A DNA stretch of 64,000 nt from Faeciplasma sp048393055 (GTDB taxonomy: Bacteria > Bacillota > Clostridia > Oscillospirales > Ruminococcaceae), in the NCBI GenBank assembly GCA_048393055.1, contig DBFJJS010000012.1, positions 62,001-126,000 on the forward strand, given 5' to 3'. The notes beneath the pieces are model-generated. The model was not told the origin of the DNA. It searched no databases and saw only the letters and a list, made by a program, of their open reading frames with translations. This document shows positions 16,865 to 24,481 of the stretch, one piece after another (positions within the stretch are counted from its first letter, which is position 1; the number at the start of each line of letters is the position of its first letter). A program made the position numbers and the translations under genes.

Positions 16865-17160
16865 TGGTAAAGACTGCTCAGGATATCATTTTGAAGCCGG
16901 TTATAACCGAGGCCTCCATGGAGGACCTGAGGGCCGGAAAATACACCTTTAAGGTAGCTCTCACCGCCAATAAGATAGAGATAAAGGACGCCGTCGAGGA
17001 GATATTCGGCGTTAAGGTAGCAAGCGTCAACACGATGAGAGTAAGAGGCCGTCACCGCAGAATGGGAAGAAACGAAGGAACCACTCCCGCGTGGAAAAAG
17101 GCCATCGTTACCCTTGCCGCAGGCTCAAAGACCATCGCCTTCTTTGACGGCATGATCTAA
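16864..17160 (+). CDS. rplW: 50S ribosomal protein L23
   Basis: Exit-tunnel rim protein and docking site for trigger factor and SRP. 98 aa from ATG 16864. ILKPVITEASMEDL and YTFKVALTANKIEIKDAVEE are typical, and VNTMRVRGRHRRMGR is the tunnel-facing loop. The ATG shares its A with the rplD stop, so translation is coupled. A TTG two codons upstream lies inside rplD and is rejected. Confidence 0.97.
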   Translation: MVKTAQDIILKPVITEASMEDLRAGKYTFKVALTANKIEIKDAVEEIFGVKVASVNTMRVRGRHRRMGRNEGTTPAWKKAIVTLAAGSKTIAFFDGMI

Positions 17161-17247
17161 GCCTTATGGGCAGGAAGCCGCAGATGAGTCTGCGGGTAAG
17201 TATGGGAGCTAAGTCTCCCGCAAAACCTAAGTAAGGAGTGAAAACAC

Positions 17248-18081
17248 ATGGCTATAAAGAGCTATAAGCCGACCACGAACGGCCGCAGAGGTATGACTGT
17301 TACCGACTACAGCGGCTTGTCCAAGGTCGCTCCGGAGAGAAGCCTTCTCGAGCCTATGAGAAAGACCTCCGGCAGAAACAGCTATGGCAGAATCACCGTT
17401 CGTCATCACGGCGGCGGCGAAAGAAGAAAATACCGTGTAATCGACTTCAAGAGAAACAAGCTTGACATGAACGCGACCGTCCTCACCTTAGAGTACGATC
17501 CCAACCGTTCTGCTCATATCGCTCTTGTTAAGTACGAGGATGGAGAGAAGAGATATATTTTAGCGCCCAACGGACTTAAGGTCGGCGACGTAATATGCGC
17601 GGGCGCAGGAGCGGACATCAAGCCCGGCAACGCGCTTCCGCTCATAAACATTCCTGTCGGTACGTTTATCCACAATATTGAGCTTTATCCCGGAAAGGGA
17701 GCGCAGCTTGTAAGGTCCGCCGGAAACATGGCGCAGCTTATGGGCCGCGAGGGCAGCAGAGTTTTGGTAAGGCTTCCCTCCGGTGAGATGCGCTACGTTC
17801 CCTCCGACTGCATGGCTACCGTTGGTCAGGTAGGAAACATCGATCATGAGAACGTTCATATCGGCAAGGCTGGAAGAAAACGTCACATGGGCGTAAGACC
17901 TACGGTACGCGGTTCTGTTATGAACCCCTGCGACCACCCTCACGGCGGCGGCGAAGGAAAGTCCCCCGTCGGACGTCCTTCTCCTGTTACTCCTTGGGGC
18001 AAGCCTACAATGGGCTACAAGACAAGAGCCAAGCACAACCGCTCCGACAAGTTCATTGTAAAGCGCCGCAACGACAAGTAA
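17248..18081 (+). CDS. rplB: 50S ribosomal protein L2
   Basis: Core protein near the peptidyl-transferase centre, required for subunit joining. 277 aa, normal length. AIKSYKPTTNGRRGMTV opens it. The conserved C-terminal loop GSVMNPCDHPHGGGEGK holds the histidine implicated in activity. The 87-nt gap after rplW contains only short hairpins and the ribosome binding site. Confidence 0.98.
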   Translation: MAIKSYKPTTNGRRGMTVTDYSGLSKVAPERSLLEPMRKTSGRNSYGRITVRHHGGGERRKYRVIDFKRNKLDMNATVLTLEYDPNRSAHIALVKYEDGEKRYILAPNGLKVGDVICAGAGADIKPGNALPLINIPVGTFIHNIELYPGKGAQLVRSAGNMAQLMGREGSRVLVRLPSGEMRYVPSDCMATVGQVGNIDHENVHIGKAGRKRHMGVRPTVRGSVMNPCDHPHGGGEGKSPVGRPSPVTPWGKPTMGYKTRAKHNRSDKFIVKRRNDK

Positions 18082-18103
18082 TGTGAAAGGAGGCAGATGA
18101 ATA

Positions 18104-18385
18104 ATGGGTAGAAGCGTTAAGAAGGGACCATACGTACAGGAATCCCTTTATAAAAAGGTAATTGCCATGAACGAATCAGGCGAAAAGAAGGCAATTAAAA
18201 CATGGAGCCGCGCGTCGGTTATCTTCCCTGATTTCGTTGGTCATACATTTGCCGTCCACGACGGACGCAAGCACGTTCCGGTATATGTCACTGAAGATAT
18301 GGTAGGTCACAGGTTGGGTGAGTTCGCTCCCACAAGAACCTTTAAGGGCCACGCCGGTTCAAAGACATCTAATAACGGTAAGTAG
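18104..18385 (+). CDS. rpsS: 30S ribosomal protein S19
   Basis: Small-subunit head protein, 93 aa. GRSVKKGPYVQESLYKKV and IKTWSRASVIFPDFVGHTF are diagnostic, as is the end LGEFAPTRTFKGHAG. ATG 18104 follows AAAGGAGG. Standard position between rplB and rplV. Confidence 0.98.
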   Translation: MGRSVKKGPYVQESLYKKVIAMNESGEKKAIKTWSRASVIFPDFVGHTFAVHDGRKHVPVYVTEDMVGHRLGEFAPTRTFKGHAGSKTSNNGK

Positions 18386-18405
18386 GCCGAAAGGAGGACA
18401 ATACA

Positions 18406-18741
18406 ATGGAAGCAAGAGCAGTATTGAAGACTGCACGAATTGCTCCCCGTAAGGTTGAGATAGTGCTCAATCTTATCAGGGGAAAGGACTTGGAGATGGC
18501 GCTTGCAATAGTTAAGCATACTCCCAAGGCTGCCTGTGAGTATTTAGAAAAGCTTCTGGCTTCGGCCGCCGCAAACGCTGAGAACAACTTCAACATGGAT
18601 AAGAAAAATCTTTATGTTGCCGAGTGCTTCGTTTGCCCGGGACCGGTTATGAAGAGAATCATGCCCAGAGCTAAGGGCAGAGCTTACAGAATCCTCAAGA
18701 GGACTTCTCATATAACTGTAGTCCTCAAGGAAAAGGAATAA
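18406..18741 (+). CDS. rplV: 50S ribosomal protein L22
   Basis: Exit-tunnel protein of 111 aa whose beta-hairpin contributes to the macrolide-sensitive constriction (VCPGPVMKRIMPRAKGRAYR). The N terminus VLKTARIAPRKVEIVLNLIRG is typical. ATG 18406 is preceded by AAAGGAGG. Confidence 0.98.
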   Translation: MEARAVLKTARIAPRKVEIVLNLIRGKDLEMALAIVKHTPKAACEYLEKLLASAAANAENNFNMDKKNLYVAECFVCPGPVMKRIMPRAKGRAYRILKRTSHITVVLKEKE

Positions 18742-18760
18742 GGTCGACAGGAGGTAAACT

Positions 18761-19528
18761 ATGGGCCAAAAAGTGAACCCCCACGGACTCCGTGTGGGAA
18801 TTATAAAGGACTGGGATTCCCGCTGGTTTGCAGATAAGAGCACTTTCGGCAATACCCTTGTTGAAGATTACAATATCCGCAAATACATCAAGAAGAACCT
18901 GTATGCAGCAGGGGTTCCCAAGATAGAAATCGAAAGATTCGCAAACAAGGTCAAGATTAACATCCACTGCGCCAAGCCCGGTCTTGTGATAGGCAGAGGC
19001 GGCGAGGCTATCGAGAAGCTCAGAGCCGAAATAGAAAAGATGATCGGAAAGACCGTAAACCTCAACATTTTTGAGGTAAAATCTCCCGACCTGAACGCAC
19101 AGCTCGTAGCCGAGAAGATAGCTCTTGACCTCGAGAACAGAGTATCGTTCAGAAGGGCGATGAAGTCCGCGGTCGCAAGAGCAATGAAGCTCGGAGCAAA
19201 GGGCATCAAGGTAAAGGCTTCGGGACGTTTGGGCGGAGCTGAAATCGCAAGAAGCGAGAGCTACCACGAGGGCACGATCCCGCTTCAGACCATAAGGGCT
19301 GATATTGACTACGGTACCGCAGAGGCTGCGACTACCTACGGAAGAATCGGCGTCAAGGTATGGATTTACAAGGGCGAGATTCTTAAGGGAGAGCTTCCCA
19401 AGACAGAGGAGAGACCCGACAGAAAGCGCCGTCCCAGGAACGGAGACGACAGACCCCGCCGCAGGGACAACAGAAGCAGAAACAACAGAAGTGAAAGAGC
19501 AGAAAAGAAAGAAGGAGGTAATAAGTAA
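18761..19528 (+). CDS. rpsC: 30S ribosomal protein S3 with long Arg-rich tail
   Basis: mRNA-entry and helicase protein of the small subunit. GQKVNPHGLRVGIIKDWDSR opens it. The KH domain carries VIGRGGEAIEKLR, and GRLGGAEIARSE lies in the C-terminal domain. Length 255 aa: beyond the usual end near residue 218 there is a low-complexity basic tail of about 40 residues rich in Arg, Asn and Asp. The stop overlaps the rplP start by one base. Confidence 0.97.
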   Translation: MGQKVNPHGLRVGIIKDWDSRWFADKSTFGNTLVEDYNIRKYIKKNLYAAGVPKIEIERFANKVKINIHCAKPGLVIGRGGEAIEKLRAEIEKMIGKTVNLNIFEVKSPDLNAQLVAEKIALDLENRVSFRRAMKSAVARAMKLGAKGIKVKASGRLGGAEIARSESYHEGTIPLQTIRADIDYGTAEAATTYGRIGVKVWIYKGEILKGELPKTEERPDRKRRPRNGDDRPRRRDNRSRNNRSERAEKKEGGNK

Positions 19529-19959
19529 TGTTACTTCCAAAGAGAGTAAAGTATCGTAAGCAGCAGCGCGGACGCATGAAGGGCGTGGCTACAAGAGGCA
19601 ACAAGGTTGCGTACGGAGAGTACGGACTTGCGGCACTTGAGCCGTCGTGGATCACCTCTCAGCAGATAGAGGCCGCTCGTATTGCGATGACGCGTTATAT
19701 CAAGCGTGGCGGTCAGGTATGGATAAAGATATTCCCTGACAAGCCGGTAACGTCAAAGGCGCTCGGCACCCGTATGGGTTCCGGTAAGGGTTCTCCCGAC
19801 CACTGGGTGGCGGTAGTAAAGCCGGGAAGAGTAATGTTTGAAATCGCCGGCGTAAGCGAGGAAGTCGCAAGAGAGGCCATGCGTCTTGCTATGCATAAGC
19901 TTCCTATAAAGTGCAAGTTCGTTACAAAAGAAGCTTCAGAAACGGGTGGTGAGCAATAA
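19528..19959 (+). CDS. rplP: 50S ribosomal protein L16
   Basis: Central-protuberance protein that contacts A-site tRNA, 143 aa. LLPKRVKYRKQQRGRMKG opens it; QIEAARIAMTRYIKRGGQVW and VTSKALGTRMGSGKGSP are diagnostic, and the latter contains the arginine that is hydroxylated in E. coli. One-base overlaps with both rpsC and rpmC suggest tight coupling. Confidence 0.98.
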   Translation: MLLPKRVKYRKQQRGRMKGVATRGNKVAYGEYGLAALEPSWITSQQIEAARIAMTRYIKRGGQVWIKIFPDKPVTSKALGTRMGSGKGSPDHWVAVVKPGRVMFEIAGVSEEVAREAMRLAMHKLPIKCKFVTKEASETGGEQ

Positions 19960-20150
19960 TGAAAGCAAGTGAAATCAAAGAAATGACTCTTGTAGAGCTT
20001 AACAACAAGCTTGTCGACCTTAGAAAAGAGCTGTTTAACCTTCGTTTTCAGCATGCTGTAAACCAGCTTGACAACCCTATGAGGATTAAGGCTGTTAAGA
20101 AGGATATTGCTCGTGTAAAAACCTTCATTCGTGAACAAGAGTCCAAGTAA
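19959..20150 (+). CDS. rpmC: 50S ribosomal protein L29
   Basis: Small helical-hairpin protein at the exit-tunnel mouth, 63 aa. EIKEMTLVELNNKLVDLRKE and LRFQHAVNQLDNPMRIK are the two helices. The ATG overlaps the rplP stop by one base (TAATG). Confidence 0.97.
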   Translation: MKASEIKEMTLVELNNKLVDLRKELFNLRFQHAVNQLDNPMRIKAVKKDIARVKTFIREQESK

Positions 20151-20168
20151 CTGAGAGGAGGATTTACT

Positions 20169-20432
20169 GTGAGCGAAAACGAGAGAAAGCTTAGAAAGAC
20201 AAGAGTGGGCAAGGTAGTGTCCGACAAGATGGACAAGACAATAGTAGTCGCCATTGAGGACAACGTAATGCACCCCTTATACAAGAAGATTGTTAAAAGA
20301 ACCGTTAAGTTCAAGGCTCATGACGAGAACAACACCGCTCATAACGGAGACAGGGTTGAGATTATGGAGACCAGACCTCTTTCCAAGGAGAAGAGATGGC
20401 GTCTTGTCAGAGTAGTTGAGCAGGCTAAGTAA
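20169..20432 (+). CDS. rpsQ: 30S ribosomal protein S17
   Basis: OB-fold primary 16S rRNA binder, 87 aa. GKVVSDKMDKTIVVAIE and KRTVKFKAHDENN are diagnostic, with MEIMETRPLSKEKRWRLV-type strands at the end. The start is GTG at 20169, set by AGGAGG 8 nt upstream; no ATG lies in a suitable place. Confidence 0.97.
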   Translation: MSENERKLRKTRVGKVVSDKMDKTIVVAIEDNVMHPLYKKIVKRTVKFKAHDENNTAHNGDRVEIMETRPLSKEKRWRLVRVVEQAK

Positions 20433-20491
20433 AAGACAGGTTGGGCGGAAATACGCTCAGATTTCTTGAAAACTGAAAGGAGGAACTTGCT

Positions 20492-20860
20492 GTGATACAA
20501 ATGCAGACAAGACTCAAGGCTGCTGACAACACCGGAGCCAAGGAGCTCATGTGCATCAGGGTTTTGGGCGGTACGCGCAGAAAGTACGCCAATATCGGCG
20601 ACGTCGTCATTGCTTCCGTCAAGAAGGCAGCTCCCGGCGGCATGGTCAAGAAGGGCGACGTTGTAAAAGCAGTAATCGTTCGTTCAGCCAAGGGTCTTCG
20701 CCGTGAGGATGGAACCTACATCCGCTTCGACGAAAACGCGGCTGTCATAATTAAAGAAGATAAAACACCCAGGGGAACGCGTATCTTTGGCCCTGTTGCC
20801 AGAGAGCTCAGAGACAATGATTTTGTAAAGATCATGTCGCTCGCCCCCGAGGTACTGTAA
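20492..20860 (+). CDS. rplN: 50S ribosomal protein L14
   Basis: Subunit-interface protein, 122 aa, the family length. MIQMQTRLKAADNTGAKELM and RRKYANIGDVVIASVK are typical; RIFGPVARELRDNDFVKIMS ends it. The start is GTG at 20492 with AAAGGAGG upstream. A 59-nt gap separates it from rpsQ. Confidence 0.98.
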   Translation: MIQMQTRLKAADNTGAKELMCIRVLGGTRRKYANIGDVVIASVKKAAPGGMVKKGDVVKAVIVRSAKGLRREDGTYIRFDENAAVIIKEDKTPRGTRIFGPVARELRDNDFVKIMSLAPEVL

Positions 20861-20875
20861 GGAGGATCCGAAGTA

Positions 20876-21196
20876 ATGAACAAAATTCATGTTAAAACCG
20901 GTGACTCTGTAGTGATCCTCAGCGGCAAGGATAAGGGCAAGCGCGGAAAGGTGCTTGCGGTGTCCCCCAAGGAGGGCAAGCTCATTGTTGAAGGCTGCAA
21001 TATCGCAACCAAGTCAATAAAGCCCCGCAGACAGGGCGAGGCAGGCGGAATCGTCAAGGCTGAGGCCGCAATGTATTCGAGCAAGGTTGCTCTTGTCTGC
21101 CCTAAGTGCGATAAGGGTGTCAGGTACGGCGTCAAGCTCGGCGAGGACGGCAAAAAGGTAAGAGTTTGCAAGCACTGCGGTGCTGAGATTAAGTAG
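20876..21196 (+). CDS. rplX: 50S ribosomal protein L24
   Basis: Assembly-initiator protein near the tunnel exit, 106 aa. The KOW motif reads VVILSGKDKGKRGKVLAV, followed by VEGCNIATKSIKPRRQGEAGG. The C terminus holds a Cys pattern (CPKCDKG ... CKHCGAE) of four cysteines that could bind zinc, as in other Firmicutes L24. SD AAGGAGG is at 20859-20865. Confidence 0.97.
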   Translation: MNKIHVKTGDSVVILSGKDKGKRGKVLAVSPKEGKLIVEGCNIATKSIKPRRQGEAGGIVKAEAAMYSSKVALVCPKCDKGVRYGVKLGEDGKKVRVCKHCGAEIK

Positions 21197-21206
21197 GAGG
21201 AGAAAT

Positions 21207-21746
21207 ATGGCTAGATTAAAAGAACAGTATGTCAGCGAAATAGCTCCTGCGCTTATGAAGAAGTTCGGCTACAAGAATGTAATGCAGATTCCCAAGCTTG
21301 ACAAGGTAGTAATTAACGTCGCATGCGGCGAGGCCAAGGAAAACTCAAAGGTTATCGACGCCGTTATGAACGACCTTGCCGCGATCACAGGTCAGAAGCC
21401 TATCGTTTGCAAGGCTAAGAAATCGGTCGCGAACTTTAAACTCCGCGAGGGCATGCCGATTGGCGTAAAGGTGACTTTAAGGTCGGATAAGATGTATGAA
21501 TTTGTAGACAGGCTCTTCAACGTTGCGTTCCCGCGCGTTCGCGACTTCAAGGGCATCAGCGCGAATTCGTTCGACGGCAGAGGAAACTACTCTACCGGCG
21601 TTAAGGAGCAGCTTATATTCCCTGAGATCGAGTTCGACAAGGTAGACAAGGTCCGCGGAATGGACATCAACTTTATCACAACGGCAAAGACTGACGAAGA
21701 GGCAAAGGAGCTGCTTTCATTGCTCGGCGCTCCCTTCGCCAAGTAA
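21207..21746 (+). CDS. rplE: 50S ribosomal protein L5
   Basis: 5S rRNA-binding protein of the central protuberance, 179 aa. ARLKEQYVSEIAPALMKKFG opens it and KVVINVACGEAKENSKVID follows; RVRDFKGISANSFDGRGNY and the end LLSLLGAPF are diagnostic. ATG 21207 follows TAGGAGGAG; an upstream in-frame TTG at 21180 lies inside rplX and is rejected. Confidence 0.98.
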   Translation: MARLKEQYVSEIAPALMKKFGYKNVMQIPKLDKVVINVACGEAKENSKVIDAVMNDLAAITGQKPIVCKAKKSVANFKLREGMPIGVKVTLRSDKMYEFVDRLFNVAFPRVRDFKGISANSFDGRGNYSTGVKEQLIFPEIEFDKVDKVRGMDINFITTAKTDEEAKELLSLLGAPFAK

Positions 21747-21760
21747 GAGGAGGATACAAA

Positions 21761-21946
21761 ATGGCTAAGAAAGCTATGGTTTTAAAGCAGCAGGCTAAGC
21801 CTAAGTACTCAACTCGTGCTTACAACAGGTGCAAGATATGCGGAAGACCCCATGCATACCTGAGAAAGTACGGCATCTGCCGTATCTGCTTCAGAGAGCT
21901 TGCGCATGACGGTCAGATTCCGGGAGTTAAGAAGGCAAGCTGGTAA
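21761..21946 (+). CDS. rpsN: 30S ribosomal protein S14, zinc-binding type
   Basis: Short S14 of 61 aa with a zinc ribbon: Cys24 and Cys27 (CKICGRP) plus Cys40 and Cys43 (CRICFRE). Many bacteria also keep a longer zinc-free paralogue for zinc starvation; none is seen in this window. Standard spc-operon position between rplE and rpsH. SD AGAGGAGG is 8 nt upstream. Confidence 0.98.
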   Translation: MAKKAMVLKQQAKPKYSTRAYNRCKICGRPHAYLRKYGICRICFRELAHDGQIPGVKKASW

Positions 21947-21973
21947 CAATTTCAGCAAAGGAGGCAACACAGT

Positions 21974-22372
21974 ATGCAGATTACTGATACAATAGCTGAC
22001 TTGTTGACGAGAATTCGCAACGCAAGCTCGGCAAAGCACGCTACTGTAGATATTCCTGCTTCCAACGTGAAAAAGGCGATTGTTGAGATACTTCTCAACG
22101 AGGGCTACATCAAGTCCTATCAGGTCGTTGAGGACGGTAAGCAGGGTATCATAAGAATAACACTTAAGTATGACGAGAACAGAACACCGGTAATCTCCGG
22201 CATAAGAAGAGTATCTAAGCCCGGTCTTAGAATTTACTCAAGCTGCGAGGATATGCCTAAGGTTATGAGAGGCCTTGGAGTTGCGATTGTTTCCACTTCA
22301 AAGGGCATCATCACCGACAAGAAAGCAAGAGAGCTTGGCGTCGGCGGAGAGATTCTCGCGTTCGTCTGGTAA
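21974..22372 (+). CDS. rpsH: 30S ribosomal protein S8
   Basis: 16S rRNA central-domain binder, 132 aa; in E. coli it is the spc-operon repressor. ITDTIADLLTRIRNASSAKH opens it. RRVSKPGLRIYSSCEDMPKV and the end VSTSKGIITDKKARELGVGG are typical. SD AAAGGAGG is 8 nt upstream of the ATG. Confidence 0.98.
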   Translation: MQITDTIADLLTRIRNASSAKHATVDIPASNVKKAIVEILLNEGYIKSYQVVEDGKQGIIRITLKYDENRTPVISGIRRVSKPGLRIYSSCEDMPKVMRGLGVAIVSTSKGIITDKKARELGVGGEILAFVW

Positions 22373-22382
22373 GGAGGCTGTC

Positions 22383-22934
22383 ATGTCAAGAATAGGTTTA
22401 ATGCCGATCAGCGTTCCTTCAGGCGTACAGGTCACTGTTGCAGAGGGCAACGTGGTAACAGTAAAGGGCCCTAAGGGCACCCTTACACAGAAATTCAATC
22501 CCGCGCTCACGCTCAAGGTTGAGGATGGCGTTGTACACGTAATCCGCCACGACGACGAGCAGCAGACCAAGGCACTTCACGGACTTACAAGGTCCTTGCT
22601 GCACAACATGGTTGAGGGCGTGGTTCACGGCTACTCCAAGTCGCTTATCATCGAGGGAGTAGGTTACAGAGCGGCAAAGCAGGGCAAGAACGTAGTTCTC
22701 ACTCTGGGATTTTCGCATCAGGTAACCATCTCTGAGACAGAGGACATCAAGCTTGAGGTTCCTCAGCCCAACCAGATAATAGTAAGCGGCATAGACAAGC
22801 AGAAGGTAGGTCAGTTTGCCTGCGAAGTACGCGCAAAGCGTCCGCCTGAGCCTTACAAGGGCAAGGGAATCCGCTATGACGGCGAGGTTATCATCCGCAA
22901 GGAAGGTAAGGCCGGTAAAGGCGCAAAGAAGTAA
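22383..22934 (+). CDS. rplF: 50S ribosomal protein L6
   Basis: Protein near the GTPase-associated centre, 183 aa. SRIGLMPISVPSGVQVTVAE opens it, and the C-terminal KRPPEPYKGKGIRYDGEVI is the family signature that contacts 23S rRNA. ATG 22383 is preceded by AAGGAGG and lies 10 nt after the rpsH stop. Confidence 0.98.
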   Translation: MSRIGLMPISVPSGVQVTVAEGNVVTVKGPKGTLTQKFNPALTLKVEDGVVHVIRHDDEQQTKALHGLTRSLLHNMVEGVVHGYSKSLIIEGVGYRAAKQGKNVVLTLGFSHQVTISETEDIKLEVPQPNQIIVSGIDKQKVGQFACEVRAKRPPEPYKGKGIRYDGEVIIRKEGKAGKGAKK

Positions 22935-22953
22935 ATAAGGAGAGTAAACGACT

Positions 22954-23313
22954 ATGATAAAATTAGTTGACAGAGCTAAGGCAAGAGCGAAGAGACATGC
23001 AAGAGTCCGCGCTAAGGTCAGCGGCACGGCACAGTGCCCCCGTCTTAACGTGTTCCGCTCCGCCAAGCACATATATGCTCAGGTAATAGACGATGTTACC
23101 GGAACAACTCTCTGCGCCGCTTCAAGCATGGAAAAGGGCTTTGAAGGAAACGGCGGCAACGTCGAGGGCGCAAAGAAGGTCGGCCAGATGATAGCTGCGG
23201 CCTGCAAGGCCAAGGGAATCGAGGAAGTCGTATTCGACAGAGGCGGTTATGTATATCACGGACGCGTTCAGGCACTCGCTGACGGAGCGCGCGAGGGCGG
23301 ACTTAAGTTCTAA
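22954..23313 (+). CDS. rplR: 50S ribosomal protein L18
   Basis: 5S rRNA-binding protein, 119 aa. RAKARAKRHARVRAKVSGTA is the basic N-terminal arm. CPRLNVFRSAKHIYAQVIDD, followed by VFDRGGYVYHGRVQALADGA, is diagnostic. SD AAGGAGA. Standard position between rplF and rpsE. Confidence 0.97.
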   Translation: MIKLVDRAKARAKRHARVRAKVSGTAQCPRLNVFRSAKHIYAQVIDDVTGTTLCAASSMEKGFEGNGGNVEGAKKVGQMIAAACKAKGIEEVVFDRGGYVYHGRVQALADGAREGGLKF

Positions 23314-23329
23314 AAGGAGGTAAAGTATT

Positions 23330-23827
23330 TTGGCAAGAATAGATGCTTCATCAATGGAACTTACCGATACCGTTGTGTCAATTAACCGCGTTTCAAAGAC
23401 GGTCAAGGGCGGTCGTATAATGAAATTTGCCGCGCTCGTAGTAGTAGGCGACAAGAACGGCACAGTCGGATTCGGTATCGGAAAGTCGGGAGAAGTTACC
23501 GACGCTATAAGAAAAGGTATCGCGGACGCTAAGAAGAATCTTATAAAGGTTTCGCTCAAGGGGACGACCATCCCCCATGAGGTAATAGGCGCATACGGCG
23601 CCGGCAGAGTGCTTATGAGACCTGCCGCAGCCGGTACGGGAGTTATCGCCGGCGGACCTGTCCGTTCTGTAATAGAGGCTGCTGGAATTAAAGACATAAG
23701 GACCAAGTCCTTAAGGTCAAATAATCCCTGTAACGTAGTAAGAGCGACCTTTAACGGCCTTGTCAGCCTTAAATCGGCTGAGGAAGTGGCCGCTAAGAGA
23801 GGCAAGACAGTAAAAGAATTATTCTAA
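23330..23827 (+). CDS. rpsE: 30S ribosomal protein S5 (TTG start)
   Basis: Decoding-fidelity protein at the mRNA entry, 165 aa. ELTDTVVSINRVSKTVKGGR leads into the double-stranded RNA-binding domain; GTGVIAGGPVRSVIEAAGI and IRTKSLRSNNPCNVVRAT follow. The best start is TTG 23330: AAAGGAGG ends 9 nt before it and the reading begins MARIDASSMELTD. The next ATG (23354) has no ribosome binding site. Confidence 0.96.
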   Translation: MARIDASSMELTDTVVSINRVSKTVKGGRIMKFAALVVVGDKNGTVGFGIGKSGEVTDAIRKGIADAKKNLIKVSLKGTTIPHEVIGAYGAGRVLMRPAAAGTGVIAGGPVRSVIEAAGIKDIRTKSLRSNNPCNVVRATFNGLVSLKSAEEVAAKRGKTVKELF

Positions 23828-23840
23828 GGAGGTTACAATT

Positions 23841-24020
23841 ATGGCATCCGTAAAGATTGAGCTTGTAAAGAGCCTCAACGGCAGACTCAAGGACCAGATT
23901 GCTACAGCTAACTCCTTAGGTCTACGCAAAATCGGTGACGTTACGGTGCAGCCCGATAACGCACAGACAAAGGGTAAAATTAATAAGATCGTACACCTGA
24001 TTAAAGTTACCGAAGCATAA
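23841..24020 (+). CDS. rpmD: 50S ribosomal protein L30
   Basis: Short protein of 59 aa reading MASVKIELVKSLNGRLKDQI at the start. It continues TANSLGLRKIGDVTVQPDN with the end KINKIVHLIKVTEA, the bacterial L30 pattern. ATG 23841 follows AAGGAGG. Located in the usual slot between rpsE and rplO. Confidence 0.96.
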   Translation: MASVKIELVKSLNGRLKDQIATANSLGLRKIGDVTVQPDNAQTKGKINKIVHLIKVTEA

Positions 24021-24040
24021 GGACAAGGAGGTGCGAATAA

Positions 24041-24481
24041 ATGAGATTGCACGATTTGGCACCTGCTGAGGGCTCTACAAAGGAAGTCAAGAGAATCGGA
24101 AGAGGACATGGCTCCGGACAGGGCAAGACAGCAGGAAAAGGACACAAGGGTCAGAACGCACGTTCAGGCGGCGGCGTAAGACCGGGCTTTGAAGGCGGTC
24201 AGACCAGGCTTGCAAGAAGAATCCCGAAAAGGGGCTTCAACAATATATTTGCAGCTAAGTATACGGCAATAAACGTATCCGACCTCGAAAAGTTTGTCGA
24301 TGGTACCGTTGTTGATACTGAGCTTTTGATTGCTGCCGGAGTTGTAAAGAACGGCGGAAACGGAATCAAGGTTTTAGGTAACGGAGAACTCACAAAGAAG
24401 CTTACCGTCAAGGCAGCTGCTTACTCTGCTTCCGCTAAGGAGAAGATCGAGAAAGCTGGCGGAGAGGCAGAGGTGATCTAA
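24041..24481 (+). CDS. rplO: 50S ribosomal protein L15
   Basis: Late-assembly large-subunit protein, 146 aa. LHDLAPAEGSTKEVKRIGRG and the Gly-rich basic segment GQGKTAGKGHKGQNARSGG are diagnostic, followed by GFEGGQTRLARRIPKRGF. Its stop (24479-24481) directly abuts the secY start codon. Confidence 0.97.
   Translation: MRLHDLAPAEGSTKEVKRIGRGHGSGQGKTAGKGHKGQNARSGGGVRPGFEGGQTRLARRIPKRGFNNIFAAKYTAINVSDLEKFVDGTVVDTELLIAAGVVKNGGNGIKVLGNGELTKKLTVKAAAYSASAKEKIEKAGGEAEVI

Noticed and set aside
18725..19540. Minus-strand reading frame of 271 codons across rpsC
   Set aside because: Antisense to ribosomal protein S3; composition artefact.
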